In this document: piece by piece, positions 31,458 to 39,631 of the stretch
Position numbering within the stretch: position 1 is the stretch's first letter
How the letters are laid out: each line of letters opens with the position of its first letter
Origin: Vibrio sp. VB16
GTDB lineage: Bacteria; Pseudomonadota; Gammaproteobacteria; Enterobacterales; Vibrionaceae
Direction of reading: 5' to 3'
Assembly: GCF_015594925.2 (NCBI RefSeq)
Contig: NZ_CP087590.1
Span: 3,534,001 to 3,598,000, forward strand
Length of the DNA stretch: 64,000 nt
The notes under the pieces: generated by a model
Told to the model about the DNA's origin: nothing
The model's database searches: none
Seen by the model: only the letters and a program-made list of their open reading frames with translations
Program-made: the position numbers and the translations under genes

Positions 31458-32369
31458 ATGACATCCGAACAACAGGCTAGATCAAAACAAGGCGTATTAC
31501 TGGCGATTGCCGCATACACCATGTGGGGCATAGCGCCTATCTATTTTAAGGCCATCATTGAAGTCGCACCATTAGAAATACTTAGCCACAGAATTATATG
31601 GTCATTTGTCTTCCTTGCTTTTCTTTTGCACCTGGGTAAACGATGGAAAGTCGTTGCAAAAGTTCTGACCCACAAGAAAAGCATGCTTTTTTTAACTATT
31701 ACTTCACTGCTTGTCGCCACAAATTGGTTAATTTTCATTTGGGCGGTGAATTCTGAACATATGATTGATGCAAGTTTGGGCTACTACATTAATCCACTCT
31801 TTAATGTGTTACTGGGCATGTTTTTTCTAGGAGAAAGACTCCGAAAACTTCAATGGTTTGCAGTGCTACTTGCCTTCATTGGCGTTGCTATTCAAATATT
31901 CGCATTTGGTCGAGTTCCCGTCGTGGCTCTCGCTTTAGCGACGAGTTTTAGTTGTTATGGGTTACTTAGAAAAAAAATTAATTTAGATGCCCAGACTGGG
32001 TTATTTATTGAAACGATGATTATTCTACCCGCTGCGCTTATTTACCTCACCTTTATTGCCGACAGCCCAACTTCGAGCTTGCTCAATAATGATTTGAACC
32101 TAAATTTACTACTTCTTACCGCAGGTATTGTCACTACCCTACCTCTGCTCTGCTTTAACGGTGCGGCGACTCGTATCATGTTATCTACATTAGGTTTTTT
32201 CCAATATATTGGTCCTAGCTTAATGTTTTTGCTTGCCGTGTTTATATATAACGAACCTTTCTCTGCAGACAAGGCGATAACTTTTGCCTTTATTTGGGGC
32301 GCATTGTTCGTCTTTAGTTTAGATGGCTTAAAGTTCGCTAATCAAAATAGAAAGAAACGAAAAGCGTAA
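31458..32369 (+). CDS. rarD: RarD, EamA-family transporter
   Basis: 303 residues with about ten hydrophobic segments forming two EamA repeats (about 10-145 and 150-295). The start GVLLAIAAYTMWGIAPIYFKAI and the motif YYINPLFNVLLGMFFLGERL are characteristic of RarD. It belongs to the drug/metabolite transporter superfamily in the inner membrane. The natural substrate is unknown; the name comes from chloramphenicol sensitivity work. It stands as a single gene upstream of the CsrB-like RNA. Confidence 0.88.
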   Translation: MTSEQQARSKQGVLLAIAAYTMWGIAPIYFKAIIEVAPLEILSHRIIWSFVFLAFLLHLGKRWKVVAKVLTHKKSMLFLTITSLLVATNWLIFIWAVNSEHMIDASLGYYINPLFNVLLGMFFLGERLRKLQWFAVLLAFIGVAIQIFAFGRVPVVALALATSFSCYGLLRKKINLDAQTGLFIETMIILPAALIYLTFIADSPTSSLLNNDLNLNLLLLTAGIVTTLPLLCFNGAATRIMLSTLGFFQYIGPSLMFLLAVFIYNEPFSADKAITFAFIWGALFVFSLDGLKFANQNRKKRKA

Positions 32370-32425
32370 AAATGTGCAAAATATGACTTTTCACGCAGTT
32401 TTGCATCTAAGAGATTAGACTTTTT

Positions 32426-32449
32426 CTTTGTGAGAGATCTCTTACAAAG
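32426..32449. promoter_or_regulatory. VarA/UvrY-type upstream activating palindrome for the CsrB RNA
   Basis: An almost perfect 24-bp palindrome has the core TGTGAGAGATCTCTTACA (32429-32446). It matches the known GacA/UvrY/VarA upstream activating sequence (TGTAAGAGATCTCTTACA type). Its centre is about 168 bases before the expected RNA start, the usual distance for csrB promoters. It is not part of rarD. Confidence 0.8.
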
Positions 32450-32570
32450 GCGTAAGCCATTCCGTGTTTCTCTATTGAGCAATAGGCTCTTACTTGGTAT
32501 TAACCCTTTAAAATCAACACTTAATAATAATAGGCATGACTATTCACAATTAGGAAGGTTTTTACCCCTC

Positions 32571-32598
32571 TTGTTGATAGGCAGATAATTGCTATTAT
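32571..32598 (+). promoter_or_regulatory. Candidate promoter of the CsrB-like RNA
   Basis: A -35-like TTGTTG (32571-32576) and a -10-like TATTAT (32593-32598) are separated by 16 bases and point to a start near 32606, where the sequence GTCGG resembles the first bases of known CsrB RNAs. Confidence 0.55.
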
Positions 32599-32605
32599 TT
32601 GTCCT

Positions 32606-33018
32606 GTCGGAAGGATACTGACACGGAACAGGAAAGCACCAAGGACTCGGTGGTCTTCAGGATGAAGATATGATTATTCAGGATGAGTAATCTGCAAGGA
32701 AAGCAATTGGACATTGAATGGACGCAATAGTAACTAGGATGGTTACTACTAAGGAAAGACAATGGACACCTCTGGAAGAGGCAAGGATCAAACATCAGGA
32801 TGATGTAAAGGACACCGCTCAAGGATCAAGTGAAGGAAGCTGACGAGGATTGTTGGCAGATCAGGATAAGATCACAAGGACACCGCTAGGAAGGCGATGA
32901 AAAGGAATACGCTGAAGGATTACAGCACACTATCATGGATTTGATGCATGGAGCATATTTAGTAGCTGGATTGCTGCAAGTAAGACTATGACCCCGATAC
33001 TTTTGTATCGGGGTTTTT
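32606..33018 (+). ncRNA. csrB: CsrB-family CsrA-sequestering small RNA
   Basis: About 413 bases without a coding frame on the plus strand. By reading, there are about 28 GGA triplets, of which about 19 are AGGA, several as CAGGATG in predicted loops (for example near 32660, 32680 and 32797). This density is the mark of CsrB/RsmZ-type RNAs, which soak up the translational regulator CsrA. A strong terminator closes it and a VarA/UvrY palindrome stands upstream. Vibrios have several paralogues (CsrB, C and D); which one this is cannot be told from the window. It ends about 5 bases from the convergent uvrD gene. Confidence 0.9.
32991..33018 (+). terminator. Terminator of the CsrB-like RNA
   Basis: A ten-base-pair perfect stem ACCCCGATAC/GTATCGGGGT with a TTTT loop is followed by TTTTCTTTT. 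It may also serve uvrD from the other side. Confidence 0.92.
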
Positions 33019-33023
33019 CTTTT

Positions 33024-35195
33024 CTACATTTTTTCTAATTTTGCGTATTGCGTTACCAACCATTTTATCCCTTCACCATTAAAGGCAACTTGAACTCGGC
33101 TTTGTGGGCCACTACCTTCGAAGTTTATAATTGTTCCTTCACCAAATTTGGGGTGTGTGACTCTTTGACCTAAACTAAATCCTGTTTCATTGAAATTATC
33201 TTTTACTTTCGTTTGGTTAAAACGTCCGCTTGTGGCTGGTCTACTAACCTGGGCTTTCATGCGAACTTCTTCTATGCAGCTTTCGGGTAATTCTTTTATA
33301 AATCGAGAAGGTTTATGGTATTTATCTTGACCATATAGACGACGCATTTCTGCGTAGGTAATAAAGAGTTTCTCTTTCGCACGAGTCATACCAACATAGC
33401 AAAGCCGTCTTTCTTCTTCTAAGCGACCCGCTTCTTCTGCTGACATTTGGCTTGGGAACATACCTTCTTCGACCCCAACCATAAAGACCATTGGAAATTC
33501 TAAACCCTTAGCGCTATGTAAAGTCATCAATTGGACTGCATCATCAAATTCATCGGCTTGCCCTTCGCCCGCCTCCAATGCCGCATGTGATAAGAATGCT
33601 GACAACATTGTCATATCATCCGCTTCTTCGGGTTTTTCAAACTGTCTCGTTGCGGTGACGAGTTCTTCTAAGTTTTCAATGCGGGCTTTGGACTTTTCTC
33701 CCTTTTCCTGCTCATACATCGCGAACAAACCTGAAGACTTAATTACATGATCTGCCTGTTGATGAAGAGAAAACTCAGCCGTGTCATCTTCAAGGGCATC
33801 AATCAGTTCGATAAATCGGCTTAAAGCACCTGCGGCTCTACCAGCAAGCACTCTTTCGTTAAGCAATGCCACACTTGCTTCCCACATCGTAGCGCCGCGC
33901 TCACGAGCAGCTAACCGTATTGTTTCTAACGTTTTATCTCCCATCCCACGGGTTGGAGTATTGACTACCCTTTCAAACGCTGCATCATCTCGCCGATTTG
34001 CCGTCAAACGCAAATAACTCAACGCGTCTCTAATTTCCTGGCGTTCGAAGAATCGCATACCACCATATATTCGGTAAGGCAATCTAGCCTGAATGAGCGC
34101 TTCCTCTAACACTCTAGATTGGGCGTTATTTCTATAGAGCATTGCAGAGTCGACCAGCAGGCCACCTTTCTCTTGCCACTCTTTTATTTTACTCACAGTA
34201 AAGCGAGCTTCATCCAACTCATTGTAGGCAGAGTAAACCGAAATCTGTTCGCCGTCTTCACCGTCAGTCCAAAGCTCTTTACCCATTCGTTCCGTATTAT
34301 TTTCAATTAGCTCATTGGCTGCTTTCAATATAGTTTTGGTTGAACGGTAATTTTGCTCAAGACGAATAGTCGCTACACTAGGAAACTCTTCGGTAAATTT
34401 GTGGATGTTTTCTATTTTTGCACCGCGCCAGCCGTAGATAGATTGGTCATCATCCCCAACTATCATCACATGGCTCGTTTTGCCTGCCATCAATCGAAGC
34501 CAAGCATATTGGATATTGTTTGTATCTTGAAACTCATCAACAAGAATATGTGAGAAACGAGCTTGGTAGTGTTCTCTGATAAACTTCTTATCACGGAGTA
34601 ATTCTGTTACACGTAGCAAAATTTCTGCAAAATCGACCAATCCCGCTCTATCGCATGCCTCTTGATAAGCAGAATAGACCTGAAGCCAAGTTTGCGTTAT
34701 CGGATCTTGATAAGCATCTATATGCTTAGGTCTCAAACCTTCATCTTTCTTTCCATTTATCCACCAAGCAGCTTGTTTTGCTGGCCACTGCTTTTCATCT
34801 AGGTTTTGTGCTTTTATTAACCGGCGAAGTAAACGCTGTTGATCATCTGAATCAAGTATCTGAAAATCCTGAGGTAAGTCGGCATCTAAATAATGAGCTC
34901 TGAGTATCCGATGGCAAATTCCATGAAAGGTACCATTCCACATTCCAGAGGCACTGCCCTTCATCAATTCTTCAATCCGCCCTCGCATTTCTGCTGCAGC
35001 TTTGTTCGTAAATGTAACGGACATAACTGAAAATGGGGATGCATTTTCTACCGTCATCAACCAAGCAATTCGATGGACCAAAACTCTTGTTTTACCACTA
35101 CCTGCTCCGGCTAATACCAGCATATTTTCTAGCGGGGCGCCAACCGCTTCTCTCTGCTTATCGTTAAGACCATCAAGTAGTAATGAAGCATCCAT
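33024..35195 (-). CDS. uvrD: DNA helicase II UvrD
   Basis: 723 residues, full length. Superfamily 1 motifs are in order: Walker A AGAGSGKTRVLVHR, TFTNKAAAEMRGRI, the DEFQDTN box, VGDDDQSIYGWRGA, EQNYRS, TLHSAKGLEF and CYVGMTRAKEKL. A C-terminal KFGEGTIINFEGSG segment is the Tudor-like domain that contacts RNA polymerase. UvrD releases excised oligonucleotides in nucleotide excision repair and unwinds DNA in mismatch repair. No clear LexA box was found upstream. It converges with the CsrB-like RNA. Confidence 0.97.
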   Translation of the reverse strand: MDASLLLDGLNDKQREAVGAPLENMLVLAGAGSGKTRVLVHRIAWLMTVENASPFSVMSVTFTNKAAAEMRGRIEELMKGSASGMWNGTFHGICHRILRAHYLDADLPQDFQILDSDDQQRLLRRLIKAQNLDEKQWPAKQAAWWINGKKDEGLRPKHIDAYQDPITQTWLQVYSAYQEACDRAGLVDFAEILLRVTELLRDKKFIREHYQARFSHILVDEFQDTNNIQYAWLRLMAGKTSHVMIVGDDDQSIYGWRGAKIENIHKFTEEFPSVATIRLEQNYRSTKTILKAANELIENNTERMGKELWTDGEDGEQISVYSAYNELDEARFTVSKIKEWQEKGGLLVDSAMLYRNNAQSRVLEEALIQARLPYRIYGGMRFFERQEIRDALSYLRLTANRRDDAAFERVVNTPTRGMGDKTLETIRLAARERGATMWEASVALLNERVLAGRAAGALSRFIELIDALEDDTAEFSLHQQADHVIKSSGLFAMYEQEKGEKSKARIENLEELVTATRQFEKPEEADDMTMLSAFLSHAALEAGEGQADEFDDAVQLMTLHSAKGLEFPMVFMVGVEEGMFPSQMSAEEAGRLEEERRLCYVGMTRAKEKLFITYAEMRRLYGQDKYHKPSRFIKELPESCIEEVRMKAQVSRPATSGRFNQTKVKDNFNETGFSLGQRVTHPKFGEGTIINFEGSGPQSRVQVAFNGEGIKWLVTQYAKLEKM

Positions 35196-35470
35196 CGTTT
35201 ATTCCTAAATACAGTTACTGGTTATTTATACATAAGTTAACGATTATACATTAAACCTCTTATTTAGCGCCGTTTAGTCCAAATAATTTTTCAAAACTTT
35301 ATGTCTTTATTTTCAAATAGTTAAAATGGAAATGAGAATTAATTGTAAGTAGTTGAAATTTTTCATCAAAAGAACAGCTCCTATTCAATAAGCAAGTTAA
35401 TGAATGGCTCAACAATAACAATATTAACTCTGCCTTACTAAACTATGGAATAAGTTCAAAGGAAATTATT

Positions 35471-35731
35471 ATGAAAAAGTCTAATCTAGCCGTTACGGCA
35501 GTCGTTACCAGCCTTCTAGCAATTGGTGCAACAACACTAACTACTACCCATGCCGTTGCTGCAGATAAAGAGAAATGCTTTGGGGTAGCTAAAGCAGGAA
35601 AAAATGATTGCGCAACGAAAAACAGCTCTTGTGCAGGTACTTCAAAAGAAGATGCCCAGAAAGATGCCTTCATCATGGTACCAGCTGGCCTTTGTGATCG
35701 TCTAGCAGGTGGCAGTACTTCATCTAGTTAA
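35471..35731 (+). CDS. bufA: Bufferin-type metallophore precursor (DUF2282, BufA)
   Basis: 86 residues with a Sec signal peptide (about 1-30, cleavage after AVA). A short periplasmic core follows with exactly four cysteines (36, 47, 54, 75), in the contexts EKCFGVAKAGKNDC, SSCAG and GLCDRLAGG. This is the pattern of DUF2282 bufferin precursors: ribosomally made peptides whose cysteines are modified by an MNIO enzyme and which bind copper. The modifying genes follow directly. A purine-rich AAAGGAAA site precedes the ATG. Metal specificity here is inferred from the family. Confidence 0.88.
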   Translation: MKKSNLAVTAVVTSLLAIGATTLTTTHAVAADKEKCFGVAKAGKNDCATKNSSCAGTSKEDAQKDAFIMVPAGLCDRLAGGSTSSS

Positions 35732-35743
35732 TCTTTTCTCTAG

Positions 35744-35780
35744 AGCAATCTAATAATCTTTCCCGATTTAATTGATTGCT
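35744..35780 (+). promoter_or_regulatory. Possible hairpin between bufA and bufB
   Basis: AGCAATC (35744-35750) can pair with GATTGCT (35774-35780) across a 23-base loop. It could reduce read-through or protect the bufA message so that more precursor than enzyme is made. No T run follows, so it is not a classic terminator. Confidence 0.35.
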
Positions 35781-35810
35781 TTAGGTAAAAGAAAGTCAAA
35801 GGGCTCTATT

Positions 35811-36665
35811 ATGCTATCTGATTTACATCACCAAGTTGGGGTTGGTCTTCGAACGCCACACATCGACTTTTTTAAAGAAAGTACACCAGAACTTAGCTGG
35901 TTAGAAATTCATAGCGAAAATTATTTTGCTAGCCGCTCTCAACAACGAAATGACCTTCAGGTTTTACGTGAACATTACAATATTAGCTGTCATGGTATTG
36001 GCCTGTCTCTTGGATCTGTCGCGCCGGTAAACGAAGGCCACATGGCAAAGCTTAAAGCTTTGATTGACGATATCGATCCTATCTTTGTTTCCGATCACCT
36101 AAGCTGGAGTGAGAATGGAGGACATTATTTCAATGATCTACTTCCATTGCCTTACACTGAAGAAGCACTTCGTGTGTTTTGTCGAAATGTCTTAACCGTT
36201 CAAGATTATCTAAAGCAGCCAATATTGGTCGAGAACCCTTCTAGTTATTTAAGCTTTAACCATTCGACTATTGATGAGTGGGTATTTTTGTCTGAAGTAC
36301 AAAAACGCACTGATTGCCAGCTACTGCTTGATTTCAACAATATACATGTATCTTCATTTAACCACGGTTTTTCTAGCGAGACGTACCTAGAAGGTATCGA
36401 TGCAGATACGGTAAAGGAGATCCATTTAGCTGGATTCACGAAAAAAAGCACTGAGAAAGGCGAAGTCTGGATAGACACACACAGCCGACCTGTGAGTGAT
36501 GAAGTTTGGGCACTTTTCTCTAATTGGATAACGAAGCATGGTTCAAGGCACACTCTTATAGAGTGGGACTTGGATATACCCGAACCGAGCGTTTTGTTAG
36601 CTCAGGCTGAAATTGCTAGCCGCTATTTGCATTCTTTGGGGAACCAGATACGGAAGGTATCATGA
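35811..36665 (+). CDS. bufB: MNIO-family bufferin-modifying oxidase (DUF692, BufB)
   Basis: 284 residues from the ATG at 35811, which has AAAGGG about 8 bases upstream; the frame is open 13 codons earlier without a ribosome site. DUF692 enzymes are TIM-barrel, multinuclear non-haem iron oxidases. The metal-ligand blocks are visible: LEIHSENYF, CHGIGLSLGS, FVSDHLSWS, LVENPSSYL, LLDFNNIHVSSFNHG, EIHLAGF and DTHSRPVSDEVW. In characterised bufferin systems they turn cysteines of the precursor into heterocycles. The 4-base overlap with the next gene fits a working pair. Confidence 0.9.
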   Translation: MLSDLHHQVGVGLRTPHIDFFKESTPELSWLEIHSENYFASRSQQRNDLQVLREHYNISCHGIGLSLGSVAPVNEGHMAKLKALIDDIDPIFVSDHLSWSENGGHYFNDLLPLPYTEEALRVFCRNVLTVQDYLKQPILVENPSSYLSFNHSTIDEWVFLSEVQKRTDCQLLLDFNNIHVSSFNHGFSSETYLEGIDADTVKEIHLAGFTKKSTEKGEVWIDTHSRPVSDEVWALFSNWITKHGSRHTLIEWDLDIPEPSVLLAQAEIASRYLHSLGNQIRKVS

Positions 36666-37423
36666 CGTTATCGTTATCAGAACTTCAAAGGAACTTTTCA
36701 AAAGCACTTCACTATAAAGCGAACGGCGAGGATTGTGATATTTGTAGTAATCACTTCTCCTCTGACGAGCGCTTACAGATATATCGAAATAATTTTATTA
36801 TCAGTCTTAGTGAAGTTTTATGTTCGACCTATCCGATTGTTTTAAGCCTAGTAGGACAAGAATGCTTCGATGGCCTTGCTCGAAAGCATATCCTTTCCTA
36901 CCCTCTGCAAGAAGGAAACGTTGCTGGTTATGGTGATGGTTTTTCAGAAACCATAAAATCTGTAGAACTGGTTGTTGCAACCGTGCCTTATTTGGCAGAT
37001 ATAGCAGCCTTAGAATGGGCAATCGATGATAGCAACCAAACGTATAACCAACCTACTCCAACACCAAACCTTTATGCCTTTGATAGACTTCAAACGTTCA
37101 GTGCAGAACAACAATCCGATATATGTTTATTCTTAAATCCAGCACTCAATTTAGTCACCTCTAATTATGCTGTTTTTTCCATCCGAAAAGCGATCAAAAA
37201 TAATGATTTCGTTAATTTGGAAATAAACCAACCAGAAAGCGGCATTGTATTAGTTTTAAATAAAGATGAATTATTAGTTGTAGCACTTAATAATGATGAA
37301 ATATCACTTCTTGAGCAAGTTAATGCCAAGACACCACTTGGTAAAATCAATCAGGACTTAATCGTGCATCTACAAAAATTAATATCTTTAAACTTATTTA
37401 TCGGTTTTCAGGCACATATATAG
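36662..37423 (+). CDS. bufC: MNIO partner protein (DUF2063, BufC)
   Basis: 253 residues. The N-terminal DUF2063 domain (about 6-95) has the hallmark RLQIYRNNFIISLSEVLCSTYPIV and the RKHILSYP segment. The C-terminal part is more variable and probably binds the peptide. Databases call the first domain a putative DNA-binding domain, but in bufferin and related RiPP systems it is the partner that presents the precursor to the MNIO enzyme. It overlaps bufB by 4 bases. Confidence 0.85.
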   Translation: MTLSLSELQRNFSKALHYKANGEDCDICSNHFSSDERLQIYRNNFIISLSEVLCSTYPIVLSLVGQECFDGLARKHILSYPLQEGNVAGYGDGFSETIKSVELVVATVPYLADIAALEWAIDDSNQTYNQPTPTPNLYAFDRLQTFSAEQQSDICLFLNPALNLVTSNYAVFSIRKAIKNNDFVNLEINQPESGIVLVLNKDELLVVALNNDEISLLEQVNAKTPLGKINQDLIVHLQKLISLNLFIGFQAHI

Positions 37424-37435
37424 TCAGGGGATAAT

Positions 37436-37912
37436 ATGCCAGTTCTAATTCAAAAATTATTTACAAAATATCAGTCCGCATCCGAACAATTTCAACAGAT
37501 TTTTATCCCTTTTCTTTTGCTTTTTTGTCGGCTGTGGGTTGCGTGGGTCTTTTTTAACTCAGGGCTTACGAAGATAGCCACATGGGATAGCACGCTCTAT
37601 TTATTTGAATACGAGTACATCGTTCCATTCTTACCGTGGGAAATTGCTGCATATTTGGGGACAGCCGCAGAATTGGCGTTACCAATATTTATCGCATTAG
37701 GGATATTAACTAGACCGATGGCCGTGGCGTTGTTCGGATTCAACATCATAGCCGTGGCCTCATACCCATTACTTTGGGAGAAAGGATTTTATGACCACCA
37801 GTTATGGGGTTTGATGATATTAATAAATATTGTTTGGGGTGCAGGCGCATTCTCAATAGATTATTTAGTTAAATCTAAAGTCTTTAATATCAGATCAAAA
37901 AATACTACCTGA
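37436..37912 (+). CDS. DoxX-family membrane protein of the bufferin operon
   Basis: 158 residues with four hydrophobic segments (about 24-44, 65-88, 92-112, 119-142) and the DoxX features LLFCRLWVAWVFFNSGLTK and ELALPIFIALGILTRPMA. DoxX proteins are small inner-membrane proteins often found as the last gene of DUF2282-DUF692-DUF2063 operons. A role in redox or membrane handling of the metal-peptide is proposed in general terms, but it is not established. It lies 12 bases after bufC. Confidence 0.85.
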   Translation: MPVLIQKLFTKYQSASEQFQQIFIPFLLLFCRLWVAWVFFNSGLTKIATWDSTLYLFEYEYIVPFLPWEIAAYLGTAAELALPIFIALGILTRPMAVALFGFNIIAVASYPLLWEKGFYDHQLWGLMILINIVWGAGAFSIDYLVKSKVFNIRSKNTT

Positions 37913-37920
37913 ATTAAAAT

Positions 37921-37953
37921 AAATAGGCTCTTATCTAAAATAGGAGCCTATTT
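37921..37953. terminator. Terminator at the end of the bufferin operon
   Basis: A ten-base-pair perfect stem AAATAGGCTC/GAGCCTATTT closes a 13-base loop. It overlaps the stop codon of the convergent small gene and probably ends both transcripts. Confidence 0.75.
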
Positions 37954-38229
37954 ATCTAAGAATTTTTGTAACTCTTCTGCAGAAATCCCTTGCTCGGCTA
38001 GTTCCTTAGCCATAAGTTCAACCTGCTCTCCTTTTCGTGATTCGATTACTCTTTGAAATTGATAAACGATATCTCGCAGTATATAAAGTGGCACTTGTTT
38101 AGCTGCGCTTCGAATTCGTTCTTCACTTTGATTACCTAACTCGTTGAGCAATTTGCCAAACATTATTTTTTCTGGCGATTCTTCTAGTTGCTCTAATATG
38201 CGAGCCATTTCATAAGTCGTTAATGACAT
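37948..38229 (-). CDS. Small helical protein, H-NS oligomerisation-domain-like
   Basis: 93 residues, almost wholly alpha-helical and charged. The second half (about 50-92) reads as a coiled coil ending in ELAEQGISAEELQKFL, which resembles the linker of H-NS (MLIADGIDPNELLNSL) at the end of its oligomerisation domain. No DNA-binding domain (the TWxGxGR motif) is present. It could be an H-NS-modulating protein that forms mixed oligomers, or an unrelated helical protein. The similarity was judged by eye and is only suggestive. Confidence 0.7.
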   Translation of the reverse strand: MSLTTYEMARILEQLEESPEKIMFGKLLNELGNQSEERIRSAAKQVPLYILRDIVYQFQRVIESRKGEQVELMAKELAEQGISAEELQKFLDK

Positions 38230-38340
38230 TAGATGTATATATTTCCAACGGTTAATAGTAGATAGGCACGGTGTGCACTCTGAATATACACTGTATTCTT
38301 TGCTTGGAAAACAAACATTCTATTAATTGTTGGAATTATA

Positions 38341-39525
38341 TTAACGACAAGGTTGATGCCACAATCTTCCACGCTTGCTAAATAAGATAATTAAAGCAGG
38401 CGCAATGAAAAACATCTGTAATGCGATCCCATTCTGAGCATCTAGACCCAGTCTTTGTACCGTTCCAACAACAATACCTGCACCACTCATTTGAAACAAT
38501 CCAACCAATGCAGCAGCGGTGCCCGCTCTATCGCCAAATGGAGCCAAAGCTTTTCCTGCTGAGATTCCTAATACAAGTGCGAAACCGACAGACGATAAGA
38601 AAATTGGCAACATAAACGCCCACGGGTACTGGTGACTCGGCAATAGCAGCATTAATATACCACCAAGAAGCATGGTCACAATACCAATGATTAGTGCACT
38701 ATGTGTTCCTTTGCTGTCCATTAGCCTAGGCGCCATAAAGGCAGCGAGAATATTCACCACAGCATTGACACCAAACCAAAACGTAAACGCGTTCATACTC
38801 AGCCCCATTTGCTCCATCAGTACAATTGGTGCTGATGTAACATACGCAAGGATTACCCCCATTGAGAGCATGCAAAGTGACGCATGAAACAAGAAGTTTG
38901 GATTTGAAACTACACTTAAATATCGCTCTAACTTAAATACCTTTTGATTTTCTTGAATAGGATTCGTCTCTTTCATTCCAAGTAATATAAGACTACCCAC
39001 TACAAGAGCAAATACGGCCATAAAAGAGAAGTTACTACGCCAGCCAAATTGCTGAGTAATATAACTGCCTAGTATAGGAGCGAGTGCGGGAATAAAGCAT
39101 ATTGCACCATTCAGATAGCTAATCATTCTGCCACTTCTTTCAGCACCAAACATGTCCCTAACGGTCGCAAAAGCTGCAACGGCTGTCGCGCATGCTCCAA
39201 AACCTTGTAATAATCTAGCAATAAGTAAGAGTTCAATGCTACTCGCTAACCAAGCTAAGTAAGCACTCATGCCGTATATCATTATTCCAGTCAACGCTAT
39301 TTTCTTGCGACCATATTTATCAGCTAAAGGGCCAGCGAATAGTTGCCCAACACCCATAGAGAATAAAAACCAGGTCACAGTGTCCTGCGCCAACGCATGT
39401 TCCACGTGGAACGTTTCGGAGATTAGAGGTAGTGCCGGTAGATAGATATCGATAGCTAAAGGGCTAAACAGAACCAACATGACTAATAATGCCATTTGAA
39501 ACTTATCCGTCGTTTGATTATTCAT
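38341..39525 (-). CDS. Bcr/CflA-family multidrug efflux transporter
   Basis: 394 residues from the ATG at 39525 (MNNQTTDKF); the frame is open 12 codons further without support. It is a 12-segment major facilitator with the family motifs SPLAIDIYLPALPLI in helix 1, GQLFAGPLADKYGRKK (motif A) in loop 2-3, and LLQGFGACATAVA in helix 4. Relatives export bicyclomycin, sulfonamides or chloramphenicol by proton antiport; the natural substrate is unknown. It is divergent from a LysR regulator, which may control it. A parS-like palindrome lies inside its coding sequence (39398-39413). Confidence 0.88.
   Translation of the reverse strand: MNNQTTDKFQMALLVMLVLFSPLAIDIYLPALPLISETFHVEHALAQDTVTWFLFSMGVGQLFAGPLADKYGRKKIALTGIMIYGMSAYLAWLASSIELLLIARLLQGFGACATAVAAFATVRDMFGAERSGRMISYLNGAICFIPALAPILGSYITQQFGWRSNFSFMAVFALVVGSLILLGMKETNPIQENQKVFKLERYLSVVSNPNFLFHASLCMLSMGVILAYVTSAPIVLMEQMGLSMNAFTFWFGVNAVVNILAAFMAPRLMDSKGTHSALIIGIVTMLLGGILMLLLPSHQYPWAFMLPIFLSSVGFALVLGISAGKALAPFGDRAGTAAALVGLFQMSGAGIVVGTVQRLGLDAQNGIALQMFFIAPALIILFSKRGRLWHQPCR
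39398..39413. other. parS-like ParB-binding site 1 (inside the efflux gene)
   Basis: The sequence TGTTCCACGTGGAACG is a near-perfect palindrome. It matches the universal chromosomal parS consensus TGTTNCACGTGAAACA except at two positions (G for A at position 12 and G at the end). parS sites inside genes are common in bacteria. Confidence 0.65.
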
Positions 39526-39631
39526 TGTGATCACTTGCCATATCATATCGTGGACTCGCATAATATAGAGCTACTGATATGAACTCAAATGGCTTATAAT
39601 CATTACAACTATTCCTGCTTGGAATTTCACA

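Noticed and set aside
35196..35230. LexA box for uvrD
   Set aside because: A CTGT half-site is present, but no ACAG partner lies at the right distance.
35320..35350. Fur-box-like sequence AATGAGAATTAATT before bufA
   Set aside because: The match is partial and the region is A/T-rich, so iron control cannot be claimed.
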